38,619 bases of DNA, taken from an uncultured Geobacteraceae bacterium. GTDB taxonomy: Bacteria > Desulfobacterota > Desulfuromonadia > Geobacterales > Pseudopelobacteraceae. Below are positions 1-6,543 of this stretch, piece by piece. A program made the translations under genes and the position numbers. The stretch lies in contig CAJBRY010000276.1 of NCBI GenBank assembly GCA_903958085.1, forward strand, positions 1 through 38,619, written 5' to 3'. Numbering within the stretch: position 1 is the first letter of the stretch; each line of letters opens with the position of its first letter. The notes beneath the pieces are model-generated. The model was not told where the DNA came from, did no database searches, and was given only the letters and a program-made list of their open reading frames with translations.

Positions 1-7
1 GTGATTC

Positions 8-1234
8 ATGGCAAACATTCAGAAGGTAGAGGGAAAGAACGGCGTCAAATATCGTTGTCTTGTCAGGTTGAAAGGTTTCCCGTCTCAATCGGCTACTTTT
101 GACCGGATTACGGATGCAAAGCGATGGGCGCAAGATACCGAATCAGCAATCAGAGAACGGCGCTATTTCAAGACAGCCGAAGCGCAGCGCCACACTTTGA
201 GCGAAGCGATTGACAAGTATATCAAAACAAAACTGATTAGCCGGAAATCCTCAAAAGATCCATTGCGACACCTTCTCTACTGGAAAGAGCAGATCGGCGC
301 TTATACGCTTGCAGATATTACGCCTTCATTGATTGGTGATGTCAGAGACAAGCTATGCAGCGAGCCGATTATCAGCACACGGATTGACAAGCAGCGCCTT
401 GCACCTGAGAACGGAAGGAAGCTCGGCAAGAAAGTTGAAAAGGTGATCGAGACCAAGCGCCAGCGAAACGGTGCAACGGTCAACCGATATATGACGGCCT
501 TGTCTCACTGTTTGACGGTGGCAGCAAATGAATGGCAGTGGTTTGAAGTCAATCCAATGCCGAAAGTTGCCAAGCTGAAAGAGTCACGCGGGCGGGTCAG
601 GTTTCTTGATGATGATGAGCGGGCGCGATTTCTGGCAGCCTGTCAGGATAGCAAGAATCCGTTTTTGTATCCGGTCGTTATCCTGGCACTGTCAACCGGC
701 ATGAGATATGGAGAGATTTTGAATCTTACCTGGAATGATATTGATTTATCAAACCGTCGAATCATTCTGGAAGAGACCAAGAACGGGGAACGGCGCGCGG
801 TGGCCGTTGTCAGTAAAGCGTTTGAAATATTAACAGAGATGAAAAAACAGAAGGTCAAAAGAATTGACACGAATCTTGTTTTTCCACAACGACAGACTGC
901 GAAAGAATCGGCAAAACTGAAAACCAAGAGCGCCGGAGATCGTCGGCAGGTCATGCCGGAAATTAAGTCGAGCGACAAGGAAATAAAGGTTAAGCCAGCC
1001 AGCTTGCGGACTGCGTTTCTTTTTGCACTCAAGAAGGCAAAGATCGAGAATTTTAAGTTCCATGATTTGCGCCACAGTGCGGCATCTTACCTTGCTATGA
1101 ACGGCGCTACATTGTCAGAGATTGCGGAAGTTCTTGGACACAAGACACTGCAAATGGTCAAGCGGTACGCTCATTTGTCAGATGCTCATGTTTCGTCGGT
1201 TGTGGAATCCATGAATAAGAAGATTTTCGGATAG
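8..1234 (+). CDS. Tyrosine-type site-specific integrase
   Basis: This 408-residue protein is a phage-type tyrosine recombinase that would integrate and excise the element. An N-terminal arm-binding region (about 1-60) is followed by a core-binding SAM-like domain (about 65-180) and the catalytic domain (about 195-400). The catalytic set is visible: Arg233 in the TGMRYGE motif, His352 and Arg355 in HDLRH, His378 in LGHKT, and the nucleophile Tyr387 in KRYAHL. A charged, lysine-rich insert at about 295-330 between the catalytic strands is longer than in many relatives. It reads into the element, and the next gene starts 11 bases after its stop. Sequence upstream of the gene, where attL or a promoter could lie, is cut off by the window edge. 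Confidence 0.95.
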   Translation: MANIQKVEGKNGVKYRCLVRLKGFPSQSATFDRITDAKRWAQDTESAIRERRYFKTAEAQRHTLSEAIDKYIKTKLISRKSSKDPLRHLLYWKEQIGAYTLADITPSLIGDVRDKLCSEPIISTRIDKQRLAPENGRKLGKKVEKVIETKRQRNGATVNRYMTALSHCLTVAANEWQWFEVNPMPKVAKLKESRGRVRFLDDDERARFLAACQDSKNPFLYPVVILALSTGMRYGEILNLTWNDIDLSNRRIILEETKNGERRAVAVVSKAFEILTEMKKQKVKRIDTNLVFPQRQTAKESAKLKTKSAGDRRQVMPEIKSSDKEIKVKPASLRTAFLFALKKAKIENFKFHDLRHSAASYLAMNGATLSEIAEVLGHKTLQMVKRYAHLSDAHVSSVVESMNKKIFG

Positions 1235-1245
1235 GGGGCGCGGGC

Positions 1246-1875
1246 ATGATTTCCACATTCAACAGTTATGAATTGAGGCAGCCGGGCATTGATGAGGTGC
1301 GGCATATTGCAGAACTGGAAAAAGACTTTGCCCGCGGCAATCCTCAATATGCTCTTGAAGCTTTTCATTACTGCCACGAAAACAAGTTGCTCTTTCCTTC
1401 ATGGGTACTTGATTGCATGGCGGGTGGCATCAAGAGATTTTTTGAGAACGTAGGAAAGCCGGGCTTTCACATGGAAGATGCTTTCTTTCCTGATAGTTCA
1501 ATATTGAAAGAGGCGGGCAAGATCAAGCAGCCACACGTTGACAGCCGAGCAAATGAGATCAGGTTTCTTTTTGGCCTAAAATCAACAGCGGCCTTTGATG
1601 TCAGCTACAGGACATTGAGACTATTTGCTGAAAAAAACGGCCTTGTTTTTATAAATGCAAAAAAACGGGATGAGATTGAAGAGGGCTTGAAATACAAGTC
1701 AGCTTATGAGGTTTACTGCAAGAAGTGGAATCAACAGCATTTTGAAGAGTACCGGGCGCGGCGGGTAAAGCGGCATGGAGAGCCGACAGAAGAGCAGCGC
1801 CGGAAATGGATTGAGGAACACCGGGCAAAGTATAACGAAAGCATTATGAAGAAACTGGAAAGGCGCTTGAAATAA
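1246..1875 (+). CDS. Hypothetical protein of the integrated element
   Basis: This 209-residue protein is not recognised. It has no signal peptide or membrane segment. The last 60 residues are strongly charged (Arg/Lys/Glu rich) and probably form long helices, which would suit nucleic-acid or protein binding, but that is inference. It starts 11 bases after the integrase stop, with a G-rich ribosome site before the ATG, so it is probably co-transcribed with the integrase. It is followed at once by a strong hairpin terminator. It could be cargo or an integration accessory protein. Confidence 0.7.
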   Translation: MISTFNSYELRQPGIDEVRHIAELEKDFARGNPQYALEAFHYCHENKLLFPSWVLDCMAGGIKRFFENVGKPGFHMEDAFFPDSSILKEAGKIKQPHVDSRANEIRFLFGLKSTAAFDVSYRTLRLFAEKNGLVFINAKKRDEIEEGLKYKSAYEVYCKKWNQQHFEEYRARRVKRHGEPTEEQRRKWIEEHRAKYNESIMKKLERRLK

Positions 1876-1885
1876 TCATTACGGG

Positions 1886-1914
1886 GAGGTTGCCATAATC
1901 GGCAGCCTCTTTTT
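1886..1914 (+). terminator. Rho-independent terminator after the integrase unit
   Basis: A nine-pair stem, GAGGTTGCC with GGCAGCCTC around a six-base loop ATAATC, is followed directly by TTTTT. It lies 11 bases after the stop of the 1246-1875 gene. The same hairpin recurs almost unchanged at 2081, and a diverged form occurs at 6281. Confidence 0.85.
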
Positions 1915-2080
1915 GTTTTCGGGTTATTCACCTGGACTGCGTATCTTCTGGACTGACAGCCGGTGAAGATCGGAAACATGGCGAACCAGAAAGCCGATAG
2001 CGGGCTTTTTACAGGTGACTGCATCGATGACAGGGCGGAGGCGTTGAAGGTCTCCAGCGCCACATATAAGAATAATCAAA

Positions 2081-2110
2081 GAGGTTGCCATAATCGGCGG
2101 CCTCTTTTTT
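2081..2110 (+). terminator. Second copy of the element's hairpin terminator
   Basis: GAGGTTGCC pairs with GGCGGCCTC around the loop ATAATC and is followed by six T residues. It is nearly identical to the hairpin at 1886 although no clear gene lies between them, so it looks like a duplicated terminator or one left behind by a lost gene. Confidence 0.8.
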
Positions 2111-2165
2111 GTTTATTGATTTTTCAATACCAGAAAATCAGTGATTTTGACAAACCTGATAATCA

Positions 2166-2195
2166 GTAAAATGTGTAACGATTACAATATTTTAC
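2166..2195. promoter_or_regulatory. Interrupted AT-rich dyad, possible operator
   Basis: GTAAAAT at 2166-2172 is mirrored by ATTTTAC at 2189-2195. Inside them TGTAA (2174-2178) is mirrored by TTACA (2182-2186) around CGA. The two-fold symmetry is imperfect by one base of spacing. It lies about 90 bases before the AlpA-like gene, within AT-rich sequence. A repressor or initiator site is the likely role, but which protein binds is unknown. Confidence 0.4.
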
Positions 2196-2233
2196 ATTGA
2201 TTTATTAGTATGTCATGCCGATAATCGAAACAA

Positions 2234-2251
2234 GTGATAAGCGCTTATCAC
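2234..2251. promoter_or_regulatory. Perfect 18-base palindrome, probable operator
   Basis: GTGATAAGCGCTTATCAC is a perfect palindrome 36 bases before the ATG of the AlpA-like gene. Its size and place fit a dimeric repressor site that would control the replication operon. It is not followed by a T-run, so a terminator is unlikely. The Rha-type protein, the AlpA-like protein, or a repressor encoded left of the window could be its ligand. Confidence 0.55.
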
Positions 2252-2286
2252 AAATAATCAAAAACTAATCAAGGGAGTGACAGCAA

Positions 2287-2484
2287 ATGGATGCAAGAAA
2301 TTATATGACAATCAAACAGGCGGCGGCAAAGTATCCGGCCTTTACTGAGGGGTCTTTGCGGTGGCTTTGGTTTAATGCAGATCGAAACGGTTTTTCTTCA
2401 TGTGTTCGTAAGGTCGGCAAAAAGGTTTTGATTGTGGATGAGCTTTTCTGTCAGTGGCTTGAATCAGGGTCGGCAGTCAAGTAA
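2287..2484 (+). CDS. AlpA/excisionase-like small DNA-binding protein
   Basis: This 65-residue protein begins with a helix-turn-helix of the kind seen in AlpA/Xis proteins (MTIKQAAAKYPAFTEGSLRW). A wing (KKVLIVDELFCQWLE) resembles the end of MerR/excisionase-type domains. Such proteins bend att DNA or activate element genes. It is the first gene of the replication operon. A GGGAG ribosome site precedes it, and its TAA overlaps the ATG of the next gene by one base (TAATG), implying translational coupling. Family membership is clear in shape, but the exact role (excisionase or transcription activator) is not. Confidence 0.75.
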   Translation: MDARNYMTIKQAAAKYPAFTEGSLRWLWFNADRNGFSSCVRKVGKKVLIVDELFCQWLESGSAVK

Positions 2485-3230
2485 TGGCGAACGGTGGCTA
2501 TTTCCTCATTCACCGGCGTTTCTTCAATCATTGGTTATGGGAAGAGCGCCGGAGGTACAGCCGGGCGGAGGCATGGCTTGACCTGCTACAGCAAGCCAGC
2601 TTTGCCGATGGACAGCGTTTTGTTTCCGGGTCGGTTGTACCATTGCAGCGCGGTCAGTTATTCGTTTCAACGCGGTTTCTGGCCTCACGGTGGCAGTGGA
2701 ATATTAAGTCAGTTCACCAGTTTTTGAAGCTGTTAGAGGGTGAACGCATGATTGAACAAAAGGTGAACGCAAAAGGAAACACTTTAACGCTAGTAAATTT
2801 CGAGAGTTACCAGACAAACGGAAACGCCGAAGTAAACGCGGAGGAAACGCTCAGGGGAACAAAACAAAGTAATGGTAATAAAAGGAAGATAGATAAAGGG
2901 GTTTCTGATTCTGTTTTCGAGCAGGTAGCAGGGTTTCTGAATGAGACTACAGGAAAGAATTTCAGGGCTACAGGGTCGGCATTGGTCAGGGGAGTATCGG
3001 CACGACTTAAAGAGGGGTTCACGCTCCAAGATTTTCTGAAGGTGATCGAGTTCAAGCAGAATCAATGGGGAGCAGATGCGAAGATGTCAGGCTATTTGAG
3101 ACCGGAAACATTATTCGGCAGTAAGTTTGAATCGTATCTGAATGAGGCAGGCGGAACAGCGGGCGGGTCGGTCTCTACCTGGCAGGATGAGCAGCAACGA
3201 GCGGCATTGGATGACATATTCAACGATTGA
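2484..3230 (+). CDS. Phage-type replication initiator with Phg_2220_C domain
   Basis: This 248-residue protein has an N-terminal winged-helix region (about 1-110) in which the run HRRFFNHWLWEE and the segment with VSTRFLASRWQW are typical of phage replication proteins. It ends in a domain that matches the conserved phage C-terminus (Phg_2220_C/TIGR02220 type, about 145-225) by its W-x-x-D-x-K-M and YLRPETLF...KFESYLNEA pattern. Proteins of this kind bind the phage origin and load a helicase, which fits the DnaB-like gene downstream. Translation is coupled to the AlpA-like gene by a TAATG overlap. An origin inside this gene is possible, but I saw no clear iterons. Confidence 0.8.
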   Translation: MANGGYFLIHRRFFNHWLWEERRRYSRAEAWLDLLQQASFADGQRFVSGSVVPLQRGQLFVSTRFLASRWQWNIKSVHQFLKLLEGERMIEQKVNAKGNTLTLVNFESYQTNGNAEVNAEETLRGTKQSNGNKRKIDKGVSDSVFEQVAGFLNETTGKNFRATGSALVRGVSARLKEGFTLQDFLKVIEFKQNQWGADAKMSGYLRPETLFGSKFESYLNEAGGTAGGSVSTWQDEQQRAALDDIFND

Positions 3231-3376
3231 AAACAAAAGGTACTCCCACAGCATTACATGGTGAGGGTCATGCGAACCGCGTTGTTTCTCTACATATCAA
3301 TATTTTTAGACTTGAAAAAATGACGATAGCGCCGGAAACAGCCACGACAACGAATTACAACAAAAGGCGGGCATCT

Positions 3377-3784
3377 ATGAACAGCATAAACGACACAACA
3401 AAAGCACCACACTTGCCGACACCGGCGCAAGCGGTGGCAGTGGTGGCCGGTCTCCTGGACACCGGAGCAGTCAGACGGTGGCTGTTCGGTCATATCCACA
3501 GCGAGCGGGCGGCATGTCCATATTGCGGTTGTACCGTCGAGGGTAAAGCGGCGGTAACTTTCTGGAACGGTGGCCGGGTAGCTTGCAAAGGTTGTCAACA
3601 TTACTTCACAGCGTCAACAGCAACGCCTTTCAGCAAGTCGAAACTTACTGATGAGCAGACGTTTCTTTTATTGGTCAGCATGGCCTTGAAGCTGGACACG
3701 CGAACCACGGCGGCATTGATCGGAATCAATACATCTTCTGTCCGAGAAAATCGGGCAAAAATTGAGGCACTACTACAAAACTAA
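3377..3784 (+). CDS. Zinc-ribbon/helix-turn-helix protein, transposase-accessory-like
   Basis: The likely protein is 135 residues from the ATG at 3377. A longer open frame starts with TTG at 3227 but has low-complexity extra sequence and no good ribosome site. A four-cysteine ribbon (CPYCG, then CKGCQ about 24 residues on) is followed by a helix-turn-helix-like stretch (TTAALIGINTSSVRENRAKI). This arrangement resembles the N-terminal part of InsA/IS1595-type transposase proteins but lacks a catalytic domain. Here it is more likely a small DNA-binding regulator of the element. The 146 bases between 3231 and 3376 hold nothing else that I can support. Confidence 0.6.
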   Translation: MNSINDTTKAPHLPTPAQAVAVVAGLLDTGAVRRWLFGHIHSERAACPYCGCTVEGKAAVTFWNGGRVACKGCQHYFTASTATPFSKSKLTDEQTFLLLVSMALKLDTRTTAALIGINTSSVRENRAKIEALLQN

Positions 3785-3795
3785 AGGGGTCAAGA

Positions 3796-3909
3796 ATGTT
3801 AGACACGGAATTTGAGACATTTCAGGATTTAGTATCAGCAACGGAACGCATAGCGACGGCACTAGAAAGCCTTGTGAAGATTTTGGAAAAAAGGGAGGAG
3901 ACACAATGA
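3796..3909 (+). CDS. Small hypothetical protein, 37 residues
   Basis: An ATG at 3796 follows an AAGGGG ribosome site. The product is acidic and helical, with heptad-like spacing of Leu/Ile (LVSATERIATALESLVKILEK), so a short coiled coil is likely. Its stop overlaps the next start (ATGA), which supports translation as part of the operon. Function unknown. Confidence 0.5.
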   Translation: MLDTEFETFQDLVSATERIATALESLVKILEKREETQ

Positions 3910-4061
3910 GCAGCTTTGAAAAAGCACGTCAACAAGCAGAAATCCTGCATTTATCTGGAATGAAAAAAGGTTTCGAGCAGATTGTCGAACAGCTACAGTC
4001 GAACATTGCCAAGATCGATTCACGCCTTGAAGGTCTCAGGGAGCAGCCAGCCGATGAGTAA
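3906..4061 (+). CDS. Small hypothetical protein, 51 residues, coupled to the helicase gene
   Basis: The ATG at 3906 sits behind a strong GGGAGGAG ribosome site and overlaps the previous stop. The product is helical (FEQIVEQLQSNIAKIDSRLEGL) and probably a coiled coil. It ends inside the start region of the helicase gene (ATG at 4054, this stop at 4059-4061). Place and coupling suggest a helicase-loading or replication accessory role. This is inference, because no family is recognised. Confidence 0.55.
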   Translation: MSSFEKARQQAEILHLSGMKKGFEQIVEQLQSNIAKIDSRLEGLREQPADE

Positions 4062-5445
4062 CGCCGGAGAGTTTCACGACAAACAGCTTGAAATGGAGCT
4101 GATAGGCAACCTCTTAAACGTCAATGAATCGTTTTTGGAAATCTGCGATAGCTTGCGGCCTGATGACTTCTATAATCCTGAAATGAGCCAGTGTTACCGG
4201 GCATATTCAGAACTATACGAAAAAGAGAAAATCATTGACCTGGGATATTTGGCGCGAACATCCGGCGTCAACGCCTCAATACTTGTCGAGGCAATGGACG
4301 CCGGTTTTCTGTCAGCAAATATCCAATACCGGGCGCGGCTTATCAAGACCATGAGCCAGCGGCGTAAAATACACCGGAGAGCATCACAATTATTGCAGCA
4401 AGTCGGCACTCTTGAACCGTTGGAACTTGCAAGCGGATTCAGCGACATTGCTTCTGAAATTGTACTGACAGGAGATCGGAAGCGGGTTTATTCGACATTG
4501 GAACTTTCAGAAATCGTCGAGAAGAAACAGCACGAAAGATCCACAGAACCGGGGTATATCAAAGGAATAAAGACCGGCCTGCATTACCTGGATAAGACAT
4601 TGAGAGGGTTGCAGCCAAAGAGCTTGACCTTGATTGCAGCGGCAACAGGTTTCGGCAAGACTACATTTGCACTCAATCTTTTAGCCAACATTGCCAAGCA
4701 GGGAAGGAAGATTCTGTTTATCTCCAATGAGAACGATGTCCAGATGAACCTTGACCGGCTTTCAGGCATTGCAGGGAGTAGACCACTAAAAGAGATTACC
4801 AGCGGTTTTAATCCTGAAAACGTGGTGAATGAATTTCGGCAGGCTTTCGACAGCAAGAGCATGTTTCTGTCAGATAACAGTCCAAGAACGATTGACGAAG
4901 TTTGCGGCCTGATTCGTAAATATTCCATACAGCACGGCGTCGAGGCGGTGATTTATGATTACATTGGAGAGACGGCACTTGCAGACACCGGAGAGGCAAA
5001 CCGGATTGAATCAGAAGAGCAGCGCCTTGCACGTTGGACGGCGCAACTCCTGCAAACAGCACGGGCGCAAGATGTCCATTTGATTCTTGTTGCACAATTA
5101 AACCGGCAGGGTAACGCCGGAGGAAAGCCGACAAAGACCGAGCTTGCAGGCTGTTTCCGTATGGCACAGAAAGCACACTCCATGCTTTTATTCTGGCAGG
5201 ACACAAACGGTCAGGACGTCTTGACCGTCGAGAAAAACAGAACGGGTCAGGCGGGCGTCAATATTGCGGTGACATTTAACCGGGCAAGTCAGAAGATATG
5301 GGATACCGGGCTTTATGACACCAAAGCCAAGCAGGTATTGACCAAGCAGGGAACAACACCGGCAAAGCATGACGGCAGAGCGGCGGCATCGGGTGAAAAG
5401 CCGGAGCCGGAGCGGGAAGATTTTCAGGAAGATATACCATTTTGA
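4054..5445 (+). CDS. DnaB-like replicative helicase of the element
   Basis: The 463-residue protein has a DnaB N-terminal helical domain (about 8-100), a linker, and a RecA-like ATPase domain (about 165-430). Walker A is AATGFGKTT at 196-204, Walker B lies in VIYDYIG near 300, and the motif around LVAQLNRQG near 346 matches the DnaB motif H3 region. It would unwind DNA at the element's origin, loaded by the initiator encoded upstream. The start at 4054 was chosen over an upstream TTG because it aligns with the DnaB N-terminus and overlaps the preceding small ORF. The last 50 residues are charged and probably disordered. Confidence 0.9.
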   Translation: MSNAGEFHDKQLEMELIGNLLNVNESFLEICDSLRPDDFYNPEMSQCYRAYSELYEKEKIIDLGYLARTSGVNASILVEAMDAGFLSANIQYRARLIKTMSQRRKIHRRASQLLQQVGTLEPLELASGFSDIASEIVLTGDRKRVYSTLELSEIVEKKQHERSTEPGYIKGIKTGLHYLDKTLRGLQPKSLTLIAAATGFGKTTFALNLLANIAKQGRKILFISNENDVQMNLDRLSGIAGSRPLKEITSGFNPENVVNEFRQAFDSKSMFLSDNSPRTIDEVCGLIRKYSIQHGVEAVIYDYIGETALADTGEANRIESEEQRLARWTAQLLQTARAQDVHLILVAQLNRQGNAGGKPTKTELAGCFRMAQKAHSMLLFWQDTNGQDVLTVEKNRTGQAGVNIAVTFNRASQKIWDTGLYDTKAKQVLTKQGTTPAKHDGRAAASGEKPEPEREDFQEDIPF

Positions 5446-5450
5446 GGCGG

Positions 5451-5470
5451 TTGTCCCAACGGTGGGACAA
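5451..5470. promoter_or_regulatory. Operator candidate 1 upstream of the rha-like gene
   Basis: TTGTCCCAACGGTGGGACAA is an inverted repeat with eight-base arms (TTGTCCCA/TGGGACAA), only six bases after the helicase stop. A second related site lies 47 bases on, centre to centre. Paired sites of one consensus are typical of phage repressor operators. Confidence 0.6.
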
Positions 5471-5492
5471 CTGGCAGACACCATAAAATGCG

Positions 5493-5522
5493 ATAGCTTC
5501 TCCCAACGTTGGGACAAGCTAT
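5493..5522. promoter_or_regulatory. Operator candidate 2 upstream of the rha-like gene
   Basis: The core TCCCAACGTTGGGA (5501-5514) is a perfect palindrome. Beyond one mismatched pair (C5500/C5515) the arms ATAGCTT and AAGCTAT continue the symmetry to 30 bases. It shares the GTCCCAAC/GTTGGGAC half-site with the repeat at 5451. It lies 27 bases before the rha-like ATG. No T-run follows, so an operator is preferred over a terminator, although an RNA hairpin in the leader is also possible. Confidence 0.65.
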
Positions 5523-5549
5523 TGACTGCGAAAAAAGAGAGGTGACACC

Positions 5550-6245
5550 ATGAACCAGATCGTAACGATTCAGCACCGGCAGGCGGTGACAACTTCCTTG
5601 AAGGTTGCAGATATTTTCGGGAAGAAACACAAGAGCGTATTGCAGGCAATAGAGCGGCTTTCAGCAGATTTGCCGGAAAAAGATCGGCGCAATTTTAAGC
5701 CGGTCTCTTACCTGGACACGATGAACCGGCAGCAATCCATTTATGAAATCACAAGAGACGGTTTCTCACTTCTGGCAATGGGTTTCACTGGCAAACGTGC
5801 GCTACTGTTCAAACTTCAATTTATTGAGAGCTTCAACAAAATGGAAGCGGCGCTCTTGAATCAGTTGAATCTTTCCTGGCAGGAGCAGCGAGCAGAAAGC
5901 AAAACGGCGCGGCGGGTGGCAACGGATACCATAGCGCGGTTTTGTGATTATGCAGCCGGTCAGGGTAGCACTCATGCAAGGATGTACTTTCAGAACATTA
6001 CCAAAATGACACACAAGGCGCTTTTTCTGGTCAAGCAGGCGTCTCCACAGCCTTTCAGAGATATGCTTGACGGTATGCAGCTTGCTTTCCTCACAACGGC
6101 AGAATATCTGATTCAGCAGGCGCTTGAAGATGGCATGACAGCGGCGCTTCATTATAGGGATGTTTACACACTTGCACGGCAGCGGGTCGAGCATTACGCG
6201 GCGCAACTACCACAGCAACGGCTATTGATGGCGGGCAACGGTTAG
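5550..6245 (+). CDS. Rha-family phage regulatory protein
   Basis: The 231-residue protein carries the Rha domain at about 8-105: VADIFGKKHKSVLQAIERL forms the DNA-binding helix region, and the block from YEITRDGFSLLAMGFTGKRA into FKLQFIESFNKME is characteristic of the family. Rha proteins are phage regulators that can interfere with growth of phages lacking host factor IHF and often act as antirepressors. The C-terminal half (about 110-231) is not recognised and is helical. A GAGAGGTG ribosome site precedes the ATG. Two palindromic operator candidates lie just upstream, so the gene is likely under separate control from the helicase operon. Confidence 0.85.
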   Translation: MNQIVTIQHRQAVTTSLKVADIFGKKHKSVLQAIERLSADLPEKDRRNFKPVSYLDTMNRQQSIYEITRDGFSLLAMGFTGKRALLFKLQFIESFNKMEAALLNQLNLSWQEQRAESKTARRVATDTIARFCDYAAGQGSTHARMYFQNITKMTHKALFLVKQASPQPFRDMLDGMQLAFLTTAEYLIQQALEDGMTAALHYRDVYTLARQRVEHYAAQLPQQRLLMAGNG

Positions 6246-6280
6246 CCGGTCGGCAGAGATCGGATTCATAAGGGAACAGC

Positions 6281-6310
6281 GAGGGGCGGCTATTATGGCG
6301 GCCTCTTTTT
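6281..6310 (+). terminator. Terminator after the rha-like gene
   Basis: A diverged relative of the hairpins at 1886 and 2081: the arms GAGGGGCGGC and GGCGGCCTC can pair with a bulge and one mismatch around a TATTAT-containing loop, followed by TTTTT. It lies 36 bases after the rha-like stop. Confidence 0.65.
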
Positions 6311-6361
6311 GTTTCCGGTCTATTGATATTGATTGAAAAATGATGGTTGCGCTTGAAATCA

Positions 6362-6380
6362 AGTGCACTAAATTTGCACT
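6362..6380. repeat. Inverted repeat with 7-base centre, candidate integrase core site
   Basis: AGTGCA (6362-6367) and TGCACT (6375-6380) flank the 7-base centre CTAAATT. Tyrosine recombinase core sites have this form: short inverted arms around a 6-8 base overlap. It lies at the element's right side, 50 bases from the tRNA-Gln gene. No second copy is visible in the window, so this is a suggestion only. Confidence 0.3.
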
Positions 6381-6420
6381 AAAAAGAAAAGGCACTTACA
6401 ATTTTTCGCTGTAAGTGCCT
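6381..6420 (-). terminator. Terminator of the tRNA-Gln transcript
   Basis: Read on the minus strand, AGGCACTTACA pairs perfectly with TGTAAGTGCCT (6390-6400 with 6410-6420) around a nine-base loop, and the stem is followed by TTTTCTTTTT. It lies 9 bases beyond the CCA end of the tRNA gene. Confidence 0.85.
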
Positions 6421-6429
6421 GTAATTATT

Positions 6430-6504
6430 TGGCAGGGGTACCTGGATTCGAACCAAGAGATGACGGCGTCAGAGGCCGTTGCCTTACCGTTTGGCGATAC
6501 CCCT
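6430..6504 (-). tRNA. tRNA-Gln, anticodon CTG
   Basis: The minus-strand sequence folds as a tRNA. The acceptor stem AGGGGTA pairs with TACCCCT. The anticodon stem ACGGC/GCCGT encloses the loop CTCTGAC, whose anticodon CTG reads CAG (Gln). The T-loop is GGTTCGAATCC, and the discriminator G is followed by an encoded CCA at 6432-6430. Acceptor and TTCGAATCC positions agree with bacterial tRNA-Gln. It lies 39 bases after the stop of the oxidoreductase gamma gene on the same strand, and a terminator follows it. It is the probable integration target for the element to its left. Confidence 0.95.
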
Positions 6505-6543
6505 TTCTGAAAGCGCTCTTTGTAGCAAACCAGAGCTAAAACG

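Larger units (their letters stand above)
1876..2286 (+). other. 411-base non-coding control region of the element
   Basis: No convincing gene lies here. A 68-codon open frame (1963-2169) runs straight through the second terminator and is judged spurious. The region holds two strong terminators (1886 and 2081), a weaker hairpin with a short T-run (AAGCC with GGCTT, 1991-2010), an AT-rich stretch with an interrupted dyad (2166-2195), and a perfect 18-base palindrome (2234-2251) just before the AlpA-like gene. This layout suggests the switch region between the integrase unit and the replication operon, and possibly an origin or attachment-arm region. Confidence 0.6.
1..6429 (+). mobile_element. 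Right part of a small integrated phage-like or satellite-like element
   Basis: The stretch holds a tyrosine integrase, an AlpA/excisionase-like protein, a phage-type replication initiator, a DnaB-like helicase and a Rha-family regulator, all on the plus strand. It ends beside a tRNA-Gln gene, which is a common integration target. No head, tail, portal or terminase gene is visible, which fits a satellite or replicon-like island better than a complete prophage. The left end is outside the window, so no attL/attR pair could be compared and the true size is unknown. The right boundary is placed at the tRNA by inference only. Confidence 0.75.

Noticed and set aside
1963-2169. 68-codon open frame between the two terminators
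   Set aside because: It runs through the hairpin terminator at 2081, has no ribosome site and its translation has no protein-like pattern.
3227-3376. N-terminal extension of the zinc-ribbon protein from TTG at 3227
   Set aside because: Low-complexity sequence without a ribosome site. The ATG at 3377 gives a compact protein beginning shortly before the zinc ribbon.
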